Source of the DNA: Gemmatimonadota bacterium
GTDB lineage: Bacteria > Gemmatimonadota > Gemmatimonadetes > Gemmatimonadales > Gemmatimonadaceae
DNA: 64,000 bases
Reading direction: 5' to 3'
Assembly (NCBI GenBank): GCA_027307165.1
Contig: DAHUXM010000004.1
Location: forward strand, 124,001-188,000
Of the stretch, positions 1-7,691 are shown in pieces. Position numbers and translations under genes: made by a program. The notes under the pieces are model-generated. The model was not told the DNA's origin. It was given only the letters and a program-made list of their open reading frames with translations, and did no database searches. Numbering within the stretch: the stretch's first letter is position 1; every line of letters begins with the position of its first letter.

Positions 1-34
1 ATGGCTCGTCATCTACATATAGAATAGTTGCCAT
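1..34 (-). CDS. Response regulator, N-terminal fragment (runs off window)
   Basis: Reading leftward from an ATG at 34-32, the first eleven codons give MATILYVDDEP and continue past the window edge. A hydrophobic first strand followed by the acidic Asp-Asp-Glu cluster is the opening of a CheY-like receiver domain. The rest, including the phosphorylated Asp and any output domain, is outside the window. No clear Shine-Dalgarno lies upstream. The gene is head-to-head with flgL, so it may be part of the chemotaxis or flagellar regulation set, but that is inference from position. Confidence 0.6.
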   Translation of the reverse strand, partial: MATILYVDDEP

Positions 35-72
35 GGCTGGATGACGTGGTGAAGTATATGGGCGCTCCGTTG

Positions 73-104
73 GGGCAGGCCCCCGTGCCTGCCCGTTTTC
101 TTTT
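73..104 (+). terminator. Intrinsic terminator upstream of flgL promoter
   Basis: An 8-bp perfect GC-rich stem (73-80 with 87-94, 6-base loop) is followed by a T-rich run (96-104). It points rightward, although the nearest left gene appears to be on the minus strand. It may insulate the flgL promoter from rightward transcription entering the spacer. Confidence 0.6.
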
Positions 105-112
105 CGAGACCG

Positions 113-140
113 TAAAGTTGCCAGGCGCCCCGCTCGATAC
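113..140 (+). promoter_or_regulatory. Sigma-28 (FliA)-type promoter for flgL
   Basis: TAAAGTTG at 113-120 is followed after 12 bases by CTCGATAC at 133-140, resembling the FliA consensus TAAAGTTT-N11-GCCGATAA with one extra spacer base. It lies 39 bases before the flgL start, downstream of the hairpin at 73-104. Confidence 0.5.
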
Positions 141-178
141 TCCACAGCATACGCTTTTGCGAGGAGCAAAGCAATACG

Positions 179-1060
179 ATGCGCATCACCAACAGCATGA
201 TCCAGACTAACGCGACTCTGTCGCTACAGTCGAATTTGCAAGCAATGAGCACCGCTCAGAATCAGGTGAGCACCGGTCTCAAGTTCAGCTCATTCGCCGA
301 CGACCCGCAGGCGCAGTCGTCGGTCATGCAGACCTCCACCGCCCTCAATGCGCTCAATCAGTATCAGCGCAATGTCAACGATGCCACAGCCCGCGCAAAC
401 ATGGAAGACACGGTGCTGCAACAGCTCACCGACACGGTGACGCGCGCGACGGCGATCGCAACGCAACAGGGCACCGCGACAGCGAGCGCGTCCGACCGCC
501 TCGCCGCGAAACAGGAAGTCGATAACCTTCTCAGCTCCGCCGTGGCCGCTGGCAATACTCAGTACCAGGGCACGTATCTCTTTGGTGGCGACAACACCAC
601 GACTGCGCCCGTCACGACCACACCACCATTCTTTACCGGAACCGCGCCATCCGGAACGCACACGATAGCGATCGGTACGGGCCAGCTGTTCAAGTCCAAC
701 CACAATGCGAAGGAGCTGCTGCTCGACACCGGCACGCTCCAGTCGCTCAAGGATCTTTCGACCGCGCTGGGCAACAACGACCAGACCGGCATTGGTGCGG
801 CCCTCACGAGCCTCAATAATTCCCAACAGGGAATCCAGTCGCTCGTCGGCGATCTCGGCGCGCGCGAGAACCAGCTTCAGGTCACCAGCTCCAACATCAC
901 CGCGCTGCAGCAGAACCTCACCACGTTCAAGTCGAATCTCTCGAACGTGAACCAGGAACAGGCGATAACCGATCTGGTGACCCGCCAGACGGCGTACCAA
1001 TCCGCGATGCTCGCAACGTCGCGCGTGCTGGGCATGACCCTGACAGACTATCTGAAATGA
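179..1060 (+). CDS. flgL: Flagellar hook-associated protein 3 (HAP3)
   Basis: FlgL joins the hook-filament junction to the filament outside the cell and is exported by the flagellar type III apparatus. The 293-residue product is a normal FlgL length. It has a flagellin-like N-terminal helix beginning MRITNSMIQTNATLSL, a G-T-YLFGG motif near residue 137 typical of HAP3, and a C-terminal coiled coil ending in the usual YQSAMLATSRV helix. No signal peptide is present, as expected. An AGGAG sits about 13 bases before the ATG, and a FliA-type promoter at 113-140 precedes it. The last four bases (ATGA) overlap the fliW start, so the two are probably translationally coupled. flgK, usually next to flgL, is not in the window. 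Confidence 0.92.
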   Translation: MRITNSMIQTNATLSLQSNLQAMSTAQNQVSTGLKFSSFADDPQAQSSVMQTSTALNALNQYQRNVNDATARANMEDTVLQQLTDTVTRATAIATQQGTATASASDRLAAKQEVDNLLSSAVAAGNTQYQGTYLFGGDNTTTAPVTTTPPFFTGTAPSGTHTIAIGTGQLFKSNHNAKELLLDTGTLQSLKDLSTALGNNDQTGIGAALTSLNNSQQGIQSLVGDLGARENQLQVTSSNITALQQNLTTFKSNLSNVNQEQAITDLVTRQTAYQSAMLATSRVLGMTLTDYLK

Positions 1061-1509
1061 CATCCGCCGCCCTGGCTTACTCGATGCCCAGCACCGTCAC
1101 AATCTCCTCCGACATACTAGGCACGATCGCCGTCGAGCCCGGTTCCTTGCTCACCTTCCCGCAGGGATTGCTCGGCTTTCCCGAGTGTCGCTCCTTCGTC
1201 CTTCTTCCGTCCGAACGGCCACACGTGTACTGGCTCCAGTCAGCCGACTACTCGTCGCTCGCCTTTCTCCTCGTCGATCCGTTCATGTTCTTCGAAGGCT
1301 ACACGCTCGACCTGGATGCAACGGAAACCCACGCGGCCTCGCCCGATGAGGTAAGCGTCCTCGCAATCGTAACGCTGCCCGGCGCACCCGGCGAGCTGCC
1401 CACCGCCAATCTTCAGGGGCCCGTGGTGATCAACACCCGCCTCAGCGAAGGCAGCCAGGTGGTGCTCGCCGAGAGCAGTTACGGCATCCGGGAATCGTTC
1501 AAGTTGTAG
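1057..1509 (+). CDS. fliW: Flagellar assembly factor FliW
   Basis: FliW is a cytoplasmic protein that binds flagellin and, in Bacillus, allosterically inhibits the translational repressor CsrA, coupling flagellin synthesis to export. The 150-residue product shows the family hallmarks: an early FPQGLLGFPECRSFVLLP segment around residues 30-48, then a short acidic loop and a C-terminal QGPVVINT strand near residues 125-132. The start ATG overlaps the flgL stop by four bases. The usual partner csrA does not follow; a terminator hairpin and the flagellin promoter come next. The flagellin leader carries a GGA-loop hairpin that is a plausible CsrA target, fitting the FliW-CsrA circuit. Confidence 0.9.
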   Translation: MTSAALAYSMPSTVTISSDILGTIAVEPGSLLTFPQGLLGFPECRSFVLLPSERPHVYWLQSADYSSLAFLLVDPFMFFEGYTLDLDATETHAASPDEVSVLAIVTLPGAPGELPTANLQGPVVINTRLSEGSQVVLAESSYGIRESFKL

Positions 1510-1557
1510 GGCGCGGACGCACTCCCGCCTTGCCCGGGGGCACCTTGTAATAGTTCG

Positions 1558-1595
1558 AACGCGAAAGGCGCGAAAATATTCGCGCCTTTCGCGTT
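1558..1595 (+). terminator. Strong hairpin ending the flgL-fliW operon
   Basis: A perfect 16-bp inverted repeat (1558-1573 with 1580-1595) encloses a 6-base AT loop. The right arm is followed by TAAAGC rather than a long T-run, so termination may be only partial. Its last base is the first base of the FliA-type -35 box of flagellin. From 1510 to 1557 nothing else is recognisable. Confidence 0.6.
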
Positions 1596-1621
1596 AAAGC
1601 TTTACTTGGCACTGCCGATAA
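1595..1621 (+). promoter_or_regulatory. Sigma-28 (FliA) promoter for flagellin
   Basis: TAAAGCTT (1595-1602), exactly 11 bases, then GCCGATAA (1614-1621) matches the FliA consensus TAAAGTTT-N11-GCCGATAA at 15 of 16 positions. Transcription would start near 1628-1632, giving a leader of about 70 bases before the flagellin ATG. Confidence 0.88.
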
Positions 1622-1654
1622 ATAGTCCATACGGCCATACCGGCCGGACCGGGT

Positions 1655-1670
1655 GGAGCAAGGAAGCTCT
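1655..1670 (+). promoter_or_regulatory. Candidate CsrA-binding hairpin in the flagellin leader
   Basis: The bases GAGC-AAGGAA-GCTC (1656-1669, extendable by a G-T pair) fold into a short hairpin with GGA in a six-base loop, the preferred CsrA/RsmA presentation. A second GGA lies in the Shine-Dalgarno AAAGGAG near 1684-1690. Two spaced GGA sites, one covering the ribosome-binding site, is the layout of the Bacillus hag leader. CsrA itself is not encoded in this window. Confidence 0.5.
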
Positions 1671-1700
1671 GCCACAAACCGCTAAAGGAGCCACACCGTA

Positions 1701-2801
1701 ATGTTTATTCAGAACAACATCAACTCGATGAACGCGTTGAACAACCTCAACACGAACGAGACCCAGCTGACCAGCTCGATCCAGAAGCTGTCATCTGGCT
1801 TCCGTCTCAATCGTGCAGGCGACGACGCGGCAGGCATGAGCATCGCGAACTCGCTTCGTAACAACGGTGTTGGCTTGCAGCAGGCCCAGCAGAATGCATC
1901 GCAGGCAGGCTCGCTGCTCCAGATCGCCGACGGTGCGACTCAGACGATTTCCTCGATCCTGGATCGTATGAAGCAGCTCGCCACCGAGTCTGCATCTGCC
2001 AACGTGACCGACAACGATCGCCAGAAGATCAACGCAGAGTTCACGCAGCTCTACGCCGAAATCAACCGCACGGTTGGAAGCACGGTGTACCAGGGTTCTC
2101 AGCTGTTGAACGGTAGCTTCGGCGTGAGCGATTCAGGCACAGGCACCGCGAACGCGGTTGTTGGCTTCTCGGGTCTCTCGGTTGCAGGCGCGAACGTCAA
2201 CTCGACCTATACCTTCACGAAGGTCGATGCCACGCATCTGAAGCTCTCGGACGGCACGTTCAGTCAGACTGTCACGACCGCGGCGACGGGCGTTCAGACC
2301 GTGAACTTCGACAAGATGGGCATTTCGTTCTCGTTCAACGGCGACCCGACAACGCTCGACACCAAGACGATCATCACCGCAAACACCACCAGTGCGGCCT
2401 TCCGCGTTGGCAGCGGTGCAACCAGCGATTCGGATAACCTCGTGAGCGTGAGCCTCGGCGATCTTCGTGCCAGCTCCGCCACCGGCCTGAACCTCGCCGG
2501 CGTTTCCGTTGACACGCTGGCGAACGCGACTTCCGCTCTCGCGAGCATCACGTCGGCCGTATCGGCGGTCAACACCGTCATCGGTTCGCTCGGTGCGGCT
2601 GAGAACCGCCTCAACTACGCGAGCACCAACGTCGCGTCGCTTTTCCAAAACGTGTCGGCGGCGGAGTCGGTCATCCGCGACACCAACATGGCGCAGGAAT
2701 ACACGAACTACAGCAAGCTCTCGATCCTCCAGCAGGCCGGTACGGCCATGCTCGCGCAGGCGAACTCGAGCCAGCAGAGCGTGCTGAAGCTCTTCCAGTA
2801 A
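1701..2801 (+). CDS. fliC: Flagellin
   Basis: Filament subunit, exported by the flagellar type III system. The 366-residue protein has the conserved N-terminal D0/D1 helices (MFIQNNINSMNALNNL, then KLSSGFRLNRAGDDAAG near residues 30-48), a variable serine/threonine-rich centre (about 150-265), and the conserved C-terminal D1/D0 helices ending NSSQQSVLKLFQ. The ENRLNY motif near residue 300 is also typical. An AAAGGAG Shine-Dalgarno precedes the ATG. It is expressed from its own near-perfect FliA promoter and has a likely CsrA hairpin in the leader. Only one flagellin gene is present here. Confidence 0.96.
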   Translation: MFIQNNINSMNALNNLNTNETQLTSSIQKLSSGFRLNRAGDDAAGMSIANSLRNNGVGLQQAQQNASQAGSLLQIADGATQTISSILDRMKQLATESASANVTDNDRQKINAEFTQLYAEINRTVGSTVYQGSQLLNGSFGVSDSGTGTANAVVGFSGLSVAGANVNSTYTFTKVDATHLKLSDGTFSQTVTTAATGVQTVNFDKMGISFSFNGDPTTLDTKTIITANTTSAAFRVGSGATSDSDNLVSVSLGDLRASSATGLNLAGVSVDTLANATSALASITSAVSAVNTVIGSLGAAENRLNYASTNVASLFQNVSAAESVIRDTNMAQEYTNYSKLSILQQAGTAMLAQANSSQQSVLKLFQ

Positions 2802-2868
2802 ATGAACTAACCGGGTGAGGGCAGCGGAGAGGGATCTCCTGTCTCCCCAAGCTCGGCTACGAGACCGT

Positions 2869-2888
2869 AGGGGCCCGAATGGGCTCCT
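2869..2888 (+). terminator. Weak hairpin between flagellin and fliD
   Basis: An 8-bp stem with one G-T pair and a GAAT loop lies in the 117-base gap between flagellin and fliD. No T-run follows, so it could attenuate rather than stop transcription, or stabilise the flagellin mRNA end. No FliA-type promoter is visible before fliD. Confidence 0.3.
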
Positions 2889-2918
2889 GCGGGCTCGTCG
2901 CATAAGGAGGATATAACG

Positions 2919-5900
2919 ATGAGCAGTCCTGTAGGATCATTCCCAGGCCTTGGCAGCAGCTTCGACTACACCGCGCTGGTCGATAGCCTGATCCAGGTTC
3001 AGTCGCAGCCCGGCGTCGCGATGCAGACACGCATCACGACCGCACAGGCGCAACAGAGCGCGTACCAGACCTACAGCGGCCTCCTCTCGAACCTCGAGGC
3101 TACCACAAGCCTCATGCGCGATGGAACGGCGTTTCAGGGTGTCAACGCCAGCGTTTCCAACGCGACTGCTGCGAACGGCCAGACGATCCTCTCCGCCTCG
3201 GCGCTGAGCGGGGCATCACCAGGATCCTACGCGGTCCAGGTGCTCCAGACCGCACAGGCGGAAAAACTCTCCGGTAACACCTTCGCGAGCAGTACCACGG
3301 CCCTCGGTCTTTCGGGCGACTTCGTCATCAATGGCAAGACCGTGACGATAGCCGCTGCCGATACACTGGTCTCGGTTCGCGACAAGATCAACGCAGTCAA
3401 CTCCGGCGCGACAGCCAGCGGTGTCAGCGCAGCGATCGTTACCGATTCGTCGAACGCGCAACGGCTCGTCCTCACGAGTGTGCAGACTGGTTCCCAGGGA
3501 ATCAACCTCGTGGATGGCTCGCAGGGCATCGCCCAGTCGTTGGGCTGGATCGACTCGACCACCGCGATCAAGCACGTTACCAGCGCGGGAGCGCAGAGCG
3601 ATAACTTCGCCTCCGCCACGACGAGCATCGGATCCCAGCTCGGACTCACCGTCGCGCCAGGCGCGCAGACGGTCACGATAGCGGGTCAGGCTGTCTCGGT
3701 CGATCTCAGCACCGACTCTCTCACTTCGCTCGCGGCGAAGTTCTCGGCGGTACCGGGGATCCAGGCGACAGTCCAGAGCACGACGGTCAACGGCACCACG
3801 CAGTATTACCTCGACGTCCGCAACACGACGAGCTTTGTCGATGGCGGAAACACATTGCAACAGCTCGGCATTCTCACTGCCGGCCGGTCGGCAGTGGCGC
3901 AGCAGCTGCAGAGTGGCGCGATGACGGACGGCAACGGCAGCACGCCGGCAACGGCGTCCACGCTTATTACCAATCTTTGGAATGGCGGCTCCGCATCGGG
4001 CGCCAAGGTCGGCGACACGCTGACGATATCCGGAACCCGCGGTGATGGCTCGGCTGTGAACGTGTCGTTCACCGTCGCTGCAGGCAGCACGGTGCAGGAT
4101 CTGCTCAATACGCTCAACAACGCAACCACTGGCTTCGGCGCAGGCGCGCGGCCGGCGACAGCATCCATCGACGCGAGCGGTCATATCGTCGTCAGCGACG
4201 GGACAGTCGGTCAGAGCAGTCTCTCGCTGCAGATGGTGGCCAACAATCAAGGCGGCGGCCGGCTCGATTTCGGCGCCTTCGCAACTACATCCACGGGTCG
4301 CTCGCGTGAGCTCGTGACCGGGACCGATGCAAAGTTCTCGGTCGACGGCGTTGCATTCACGCGCTCGAGCAATACGGTTTCGGACGTAATAGCAAACACG
4401 ACGCTCACGCTCACCGCTGCGGATCCGAATACGATCGCGAACGTGAACGTATCGCTCAGCAGCAGCGCGGCGACATCGGCCGTTCAGAATTACGTCAATG
4501 CGTACAACGCAGTCGTCGATTTCATCAAGACGCAGCAGACGCCTGGAACCGATCCCACCAGCAACCCGACTCTGTACAACGACCCGTTGCTGCGCACCGC
4601 GCGAAGCGCACTTTCCACATCGATGCTCACGCCAGTCACCGGCGCGGCATCGGACATGGCGACGCCGGACACGGTCGGCATATCGCTCACGAAGGACGGT
4701 CATCTATCGTTCGACTCCGCGAAATTTCAGACCGCGTTCACGAGCCGCTATGCAGACGTGACAAAGCTGTTCGAGGAATCCGGAGTCTCGACCAATCCGT
4801 CGCTCGTGTACACAGCATCGACGACCGCAACTCAGCCCGGTAGCTACGCTGTCAACATCACGCAGGTTGCTGCTCAGGCGCAGATGCTCGGTACCGGCTT
4901 CAGCGGCGTCTACAACCAGCCTGGCGCGCCGGATACGATGACCGTCACCGATCTTGCATCGAGCTCCACCGCTCAGATTCAGCTGAGTGGAGGAATGACC
5001 ACCGATCAGATCGTGGCTGCTCTGAACGCATCGTTCGGCACGCCGGAGAATCGCGCACTGTTGGGATCGGTGACACTGAACGACGCAACCGGGACGGCAG
5101 CAGCGACGTCCGCGACACTGCTGACCGATCTTCATCTGTCGAACGGCTCGTCCGCTGGAGTGGTTGCCGGTGATACGATCGGCTACAGCGGCACGCGTTC
5201 CGATGGCTCTGCCTACAGTGGCACATTCACCACGACCTCCACATCGACGGTTGCAGACTTCGTTACGCAGCTGCAGTCATCGGTTGGCACAAGTGCAACG
5301 GTATCGTTCGTCAACGGGCAGATCTCGGTGAAGGCGGGCAACAGCGGGACGTCGCAGCTCGCGATGTCGCTCACAGCGAACAACGAAGGTGGCGGCCAGC
5401 TCAATCTGGGGACGATGAACGTGACTGCAACCGGTCACGGTATTCTGTCGATGACTGCCACCGCAGTAGGCGGCCAGGTTCAGATTCAGCACAATGCGTT
5501 CGGTGCGTCGGCCGGATTCTCGATCGCCTACTCCGGCACGGGGAATCCGGCGACACAGCTGGGGATCGCGGCGGGAAGTGCGCACGGCGCGGATGTACAG
5601 GGCACGATTGGCGGCTACACTGCTACCGGGTCGGGACGCCAGCTCGTTGGTGCGTCCGGAACACCCGTCGATGGCCTGAGCATGGCCTATCTCGGTACGA
5701 CACCTGGTGCGATCGGCAGTCTTACGCTGACGCAGGGGTTCGGCTCCGTGATCGACCGGCTTCTCACCAGCTGGACGCAGACCGGCGGAACGATCGATGC
5801 ACAGAACCAGCAGCTCAACGACACGATTAGCATGCAGCAGTCGCGTCTCACTGATTTCAATGCGAGAATCGCGCTGCAGCGTGCCGCGCTGCTCAAGGAA

Positions 5901-6023
5901 TACTCGACGATGGACAGCACGGTGCAGCAGATCATGGCGCAAGGGAAATCCTTCCTGGCAGCGTTCACGAACCCATCGAACACCAGCACGAATGGAACCA
6001 CCTCAACCGGGCTCGGCCATTGA
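2919..6023 (+). CDS. fliD: Flagellar filament cap protein, unusually large
   Basis: FliD forms the cap that folds flagellin at the filament tip. The product is 1034 residues, about twice the usual 450-650. The N-terminal FliD_N region (residues 1-120) begins with the family opening GLGSSFDYTALVDSL. An INGKTVTI hook-IN motif follows near 130-150. FliD_C-like segments appear near residues 520-625 (AYNAVVDFI, then LTKDGHLSFDSAKF) and the coiled C-terminus is at about 935-1015. Inserted are two related blocks, residues 342-455 and 725-835, sharing GDT-SGTR-DGSA and an EGGG/GGG motif. A second FliD_N-like PGSYAV segment sits at residue 640 (the first is at 102). A strong AAGGAGG (2904-2910) precedes the ATG. 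It overlaps the next gene by four bases. Confidence 0.92.
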   Translation: MSSPVGSFPGLGSSFDYTALVDSLIQVQSQPGVAMQTRITTAQAQQSAYQTYSGLLSNLEATTSLMRDGTAFQGVNASVSNATAANGQTILSASALSGASPGSYAVQVLQTAQAEKLSGNTFASSTTALGLSGDFVINGKTVTIAAADTLVSVRDKINAVNSGATASGVSAAIVTDSSNAQRLVLTSVQTGSQGINLVDGSQGIAQSLGWIDSTTAIKHVTSAGAQSDNFASATTSIGSQLGLTVAPGAQTVTIAGQAVSVDLSTDSLTSLAAKFSAVPGIQATVQSTTVNGTTQYYLDVRNTTSFVDGGNTLQQLGILTAGRSAVAQQLQSGAMTDGNGSTPATASTLITNLWNGGSASGAKVGDTLTISGTRGDGSAVNVSFTVAAGSTVQDLLNTLNNATTGFGAGARPATASIDASGHIVVSDGTVGQSSLSLQMVANNQGGGRLDFGAFATTSTGRSRELVTGTDAKFSVDGVAFTRSSNTVSDVIANTTLTLTAADPNTIANVNVSLSSSAATSAVQNYVNAYNAVVDFIKTQQTPGTDPTSNPTLYNDPLLRTARSALSTSMLTPVTGAASDMATPDTVGISLTKDGHLSFDSAKFQTAFTSRYADVTKLFEESGVSTNPSLVYTASTTATQPGSYAVNITQVAAQAQMLGTGFSGVYNQPGAPDTMTVTDLASSSTAQIQLSGGMTTDQIVAALNASFGTPENRALLGSVTLNDATGTAAATSATLLTDLHLSNGSSAGVVAGDTIGYSGTRSDGSAYSGTFTTTSTSTVADFVTQLQSSVGTSATVSFVNGQISVKAGNSGTSQLAMSLTANNEGGGQLNLGTMNVTATGHGILSMTATAVGGQVQIQHNAFGASAGFSIAYSGTGNPATQLGIAAGSAHGADVQGTIGGYTATGSGRQLVGASGTPVDGLSMAYLGTTPGAIGSLTLTQGFGSVIDRLLTSWTQTGGTIDAQNQQLNDTISMQQSRLTDFNARIALQRAALLKEYSTMDSTVQQIMAQGKSFLAAFTNPSNTSTNGTTSTGLGH

Positions 6024-6487
6024 CGCGGGCACTCATCGCTGACGTACCGGTCGCTGCATATGCCAAGGCGGTGCATGCGCTCGATGAATTCGACGCGCTC
6101 GTGTCGAAGTATGAGATGCTGCTCGACACGCAGCAGGTGCTTGTACGGACAGCGAATTTCGCCGGACTCTTCGAGATGGCATCACGCGGAGACAAGCTTG
6201 CACGCGATGCGGCGCTGTGTGGGAAGCGCTTCGCGCCGCTCGTGAGCGCGATTGCGTCGGGTCAGTTTGCCGGCCCGCGTGCGAATGACATTCAGCGGCG
6301 AAGCTTCCGCTCCCGCTCGCAAGCCGAAACGCTGGATGGCTCCGCGTCGCGTCTCGCTGGCGTGTGTAGCGCACAGCGCGACATCATGGGGCGCGACCTG
6401 CGCGGCGGGGCGTCGGTGAGTCCGGAGGCTGGTCTCCCGCCCGCATATCGTACCGGATCACAGCGCTTCATCGACCGTCGCGGCTGA
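6020..6487 (+). CDS. Flagellar export chaperone-like protein (FlgN/FliT-like)
   Basis: This 155-residue cytoplasmic protein starts at a TTG that overlaps the fliD stop (TTGA). Residues 10-80 are predicted mostly helical with heptad-like leucines (ALDEFDALVSKYEMLLDTQQ and onward), the pattern of FlgN or FliT chaperones that hold FlgK/FlgL or FliD before export. The C-terminal half is rich in Arg, Ser and Gly and looks disordered. Position between fliD and fliS, where FliT-type chaperones usually lie, supports the call, but sequence identity is too weak to choose between FliT and FlgN. No alternative function is evident. Confidence 0.55.
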   Translation: MTRALIADVPVAAYAKAVHALDEFDALVSKYEMLLDTQQVLVRTANFAGLFEMASRGDKLARDAALCGKRFAPLVSAIASGQFAGPRANDIQRRSFRSRSQAETLDGSASRLAGVCSAQRDIMGRDLRGGASVSPEAGLPPAYRTGSQRFIDRRG

Positions 6488-6560
6488 ACGCGGCCTTCAG
6501 CGTCTCCAGGAGGACCGGTGACGTTCAAGTTTTGCACCCGCTCACCCGACACTGGCCAGC

Positions 6561-6992
6561 ATGGGATATAGCGCTTATACCTCCAAGTACCTTGAGAATG
6601 ATGTCGTGAGCCGGTCGAAGGAATGGCTGGTTCCCCTGCTGTACGAGCACCTGCTGGCGCAGCTCCGGCGCGCTCAGGTCCAGATCCAGCAACGCGATTT
6701 CGAGGGCAAGGCAGCGAGCCTGGAGAAGGCTTCAGCGATAGTCATCGAGTTGATGGGATCTCTCGATCGTGAGAAGGGCGGGGAACTCGCCCAGCGCCTC
6801 GCAGCGCTGTATGCGTACTTCGGTACCGAGATCCTGGCCATTGGCCGGACCCTGGATACAGGACGACTCACCAAGATCATGGAGATGGCTTCCAGCCTGC
6901 ATGAATCCTGGGTGATTGCCGCACGGACTCAATGGCCGGCAGGAAGCACGGCTCAGCCCGGCGATTCGCTGTACGATCCCAGAGGGCGGTAG
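6561..6992 (+). CDS. fliS: Flagellar secretion chaperone FliS
   Basis: FliS binds flagellin in the cytoplasm and prevents premature polymerisation. The 143-residue product is a typical four-helix FliS: an N-terminal Y-Y-N motif variant (GYSAYTSKYLENDV), then LLYEHLLAQLRRAQ near residues 27-40, and EKASAIVIELMGSLD around 55-70. The C-terminal tail after residue 120 is unstructured. It follows fliD and the chaperone-like gene in the same direction. No strong Shine-Dalgarno is seen before the ATG. The stop is immediately followed by the GTG of the next gene. Confidence 0.88.
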   Translation: MGYSAYTSKYLENDVVSRSKEWLVPLLYEHLLAQLRRAQVQIQQRDFEGKAASLEKASAIVIELMGSLDREKGGELAQRLAALYAYFGTEILAIGRTLDTGRLTKIMEMASSLHESWVIAARTQWPAGSTAQPGDSLYDPRGR

Positions 6993-6993
6993 C

Positions 6994-7284
6994 GTGCCGA
7001 CGGCGGGATCGCTCCTCGAGGAAAACCTGGACCGCGTGATCGATTCCGTCGTTCGGAACGTCAACGCAGGACTGGGGGCGGTGCCGGACCCCGATTCCAT
7101 GCAGGCGATGGATGCGACCGACAGCGCGTCGCTGGACGAGGCGGAGGCGCGAGAGACAATGGCCGACCTGTGCGGCCACGTCGCGCATGCGCTGAGAGCG
7201 CTCGATACTCAACCACGTGCCACAGCCACGTACAGGGCACCCGAAGCACCCGCGGCCGCCCCTACGCTCAATCTGGTCCGCTAG
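6994..7284 (+). CDS. Small protein of unknown function in the flagellar operon
   Basis: A 96-residue product, starting at a GTG one base after the fliS stop and preceded by GAGGGCGG. It is acidic and helical from about residue 5 to 70 (SLLEENLDRVIDSVVRNVN and onward), with an Ala/Pro-rich tail. There is no signal peptide, membrane segment or cysteine cluster. I do not recognise a family. Helical content, size and position just after fliS suggest another export chaperone or a FlgN-like partner, but this is only context. The longer upstream reading inside fliS is rejected because the GTG has better spacing. Confidence 0.6.
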   Translation: MPTAGSLLEENLDRVIDSVVRNVNAGLGAVPDPDSMQAMDATDSASLDEAEARETMADLCGHVAHALRALDTQPRATATYRAPEAPAAAPTLNLVR

Positions 7285-7307
7285 GCACAGGTACGACCGG
7301 GCGGCGG

Positions 7308-7335
7308 TAAAGTAACGGCCCCCGTAACCCGATAT
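7308..7335 (+). promoter_or_regulatory. Sigma-28-type promoter for flgM
   Basis: TAAAGTAA (7308-7315), 12 bases, then CCCGATAT (7328-7335) resembles the FliA consensus with one extra spacer base. It lies 23 bases before the flgM ATG, so the leader would be short. FliA-driven flgM gives the usual negative feedback. Confidence 0.55.
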
Positions 7336-7358
7336 TCGAAGGGAAGGAGATACTACTC

Positions 7359-7658
7359 ATGCACGTAAACAGAATCGCAGCCGACACACTTCGTACCGAC
7401 GCGCTACAGCGCGTGCAGGGTGCAGCTGCGCCTGAAGTTCCCGTCGATCCCATCTCGCCGACACGCGGCGCTGATGCGGTTCAGATATCGGATGCGGGGC
7501 TCGCTCTTGCAAGTGATGGCGCGAGCGCGCCGGTCTCATCGTCCCTCGACCCGGCACGCGCCGATCAGATCCGTTCGAAGGTTCTCTCGGGCGCCTACAA
7601 TTCGCTTGAAATGGCCGATCAGGTTGCGCGCGCTGTAATTCGCAGCGGCGACCTGTAG
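7359..7658 (+). CDS. flgM: Anti-sigma-28 factor FlgM
   Basis: FlgM binds and inhibits the flagellar sigma factor FliA until it is exported through the completed hook. The 99-residue protein has a disordered N-terminal two thirds and a C-terminal FlgM signature: DPARADQIRSKVLSGAYNSL then MADQVARAVIRS (about residues 64-96), matching the family pattern of R-I-x2-K-V-x-SG-Y-N-x5-VA. An AAGGGAAGGAG precedes the ATG. A FliA-type promoter lies immediately upstream. fliA itself is outside the window. Confidence 0.82.
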   Translation: MHVNRIAADTLRTDALQRVQGAAAPEVPVDPISPTRGADAVQISDAGLALASDGASAPVSSSLDPARADQIRSKVLSGAYNSLEMADQVARAVIRSGDL

Positions 7659-7691
7659 CAGCATTTTCTCAGTATTTCTGGAGCCAAGCAC

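Noticed and set aside
3216-4703. Long open frame (495 codons) on the minus strand inside fliD
   Set aside because: It is antisense to a clearly coding gene, very Arg-rich and without any motif; a GC-driven shadow.
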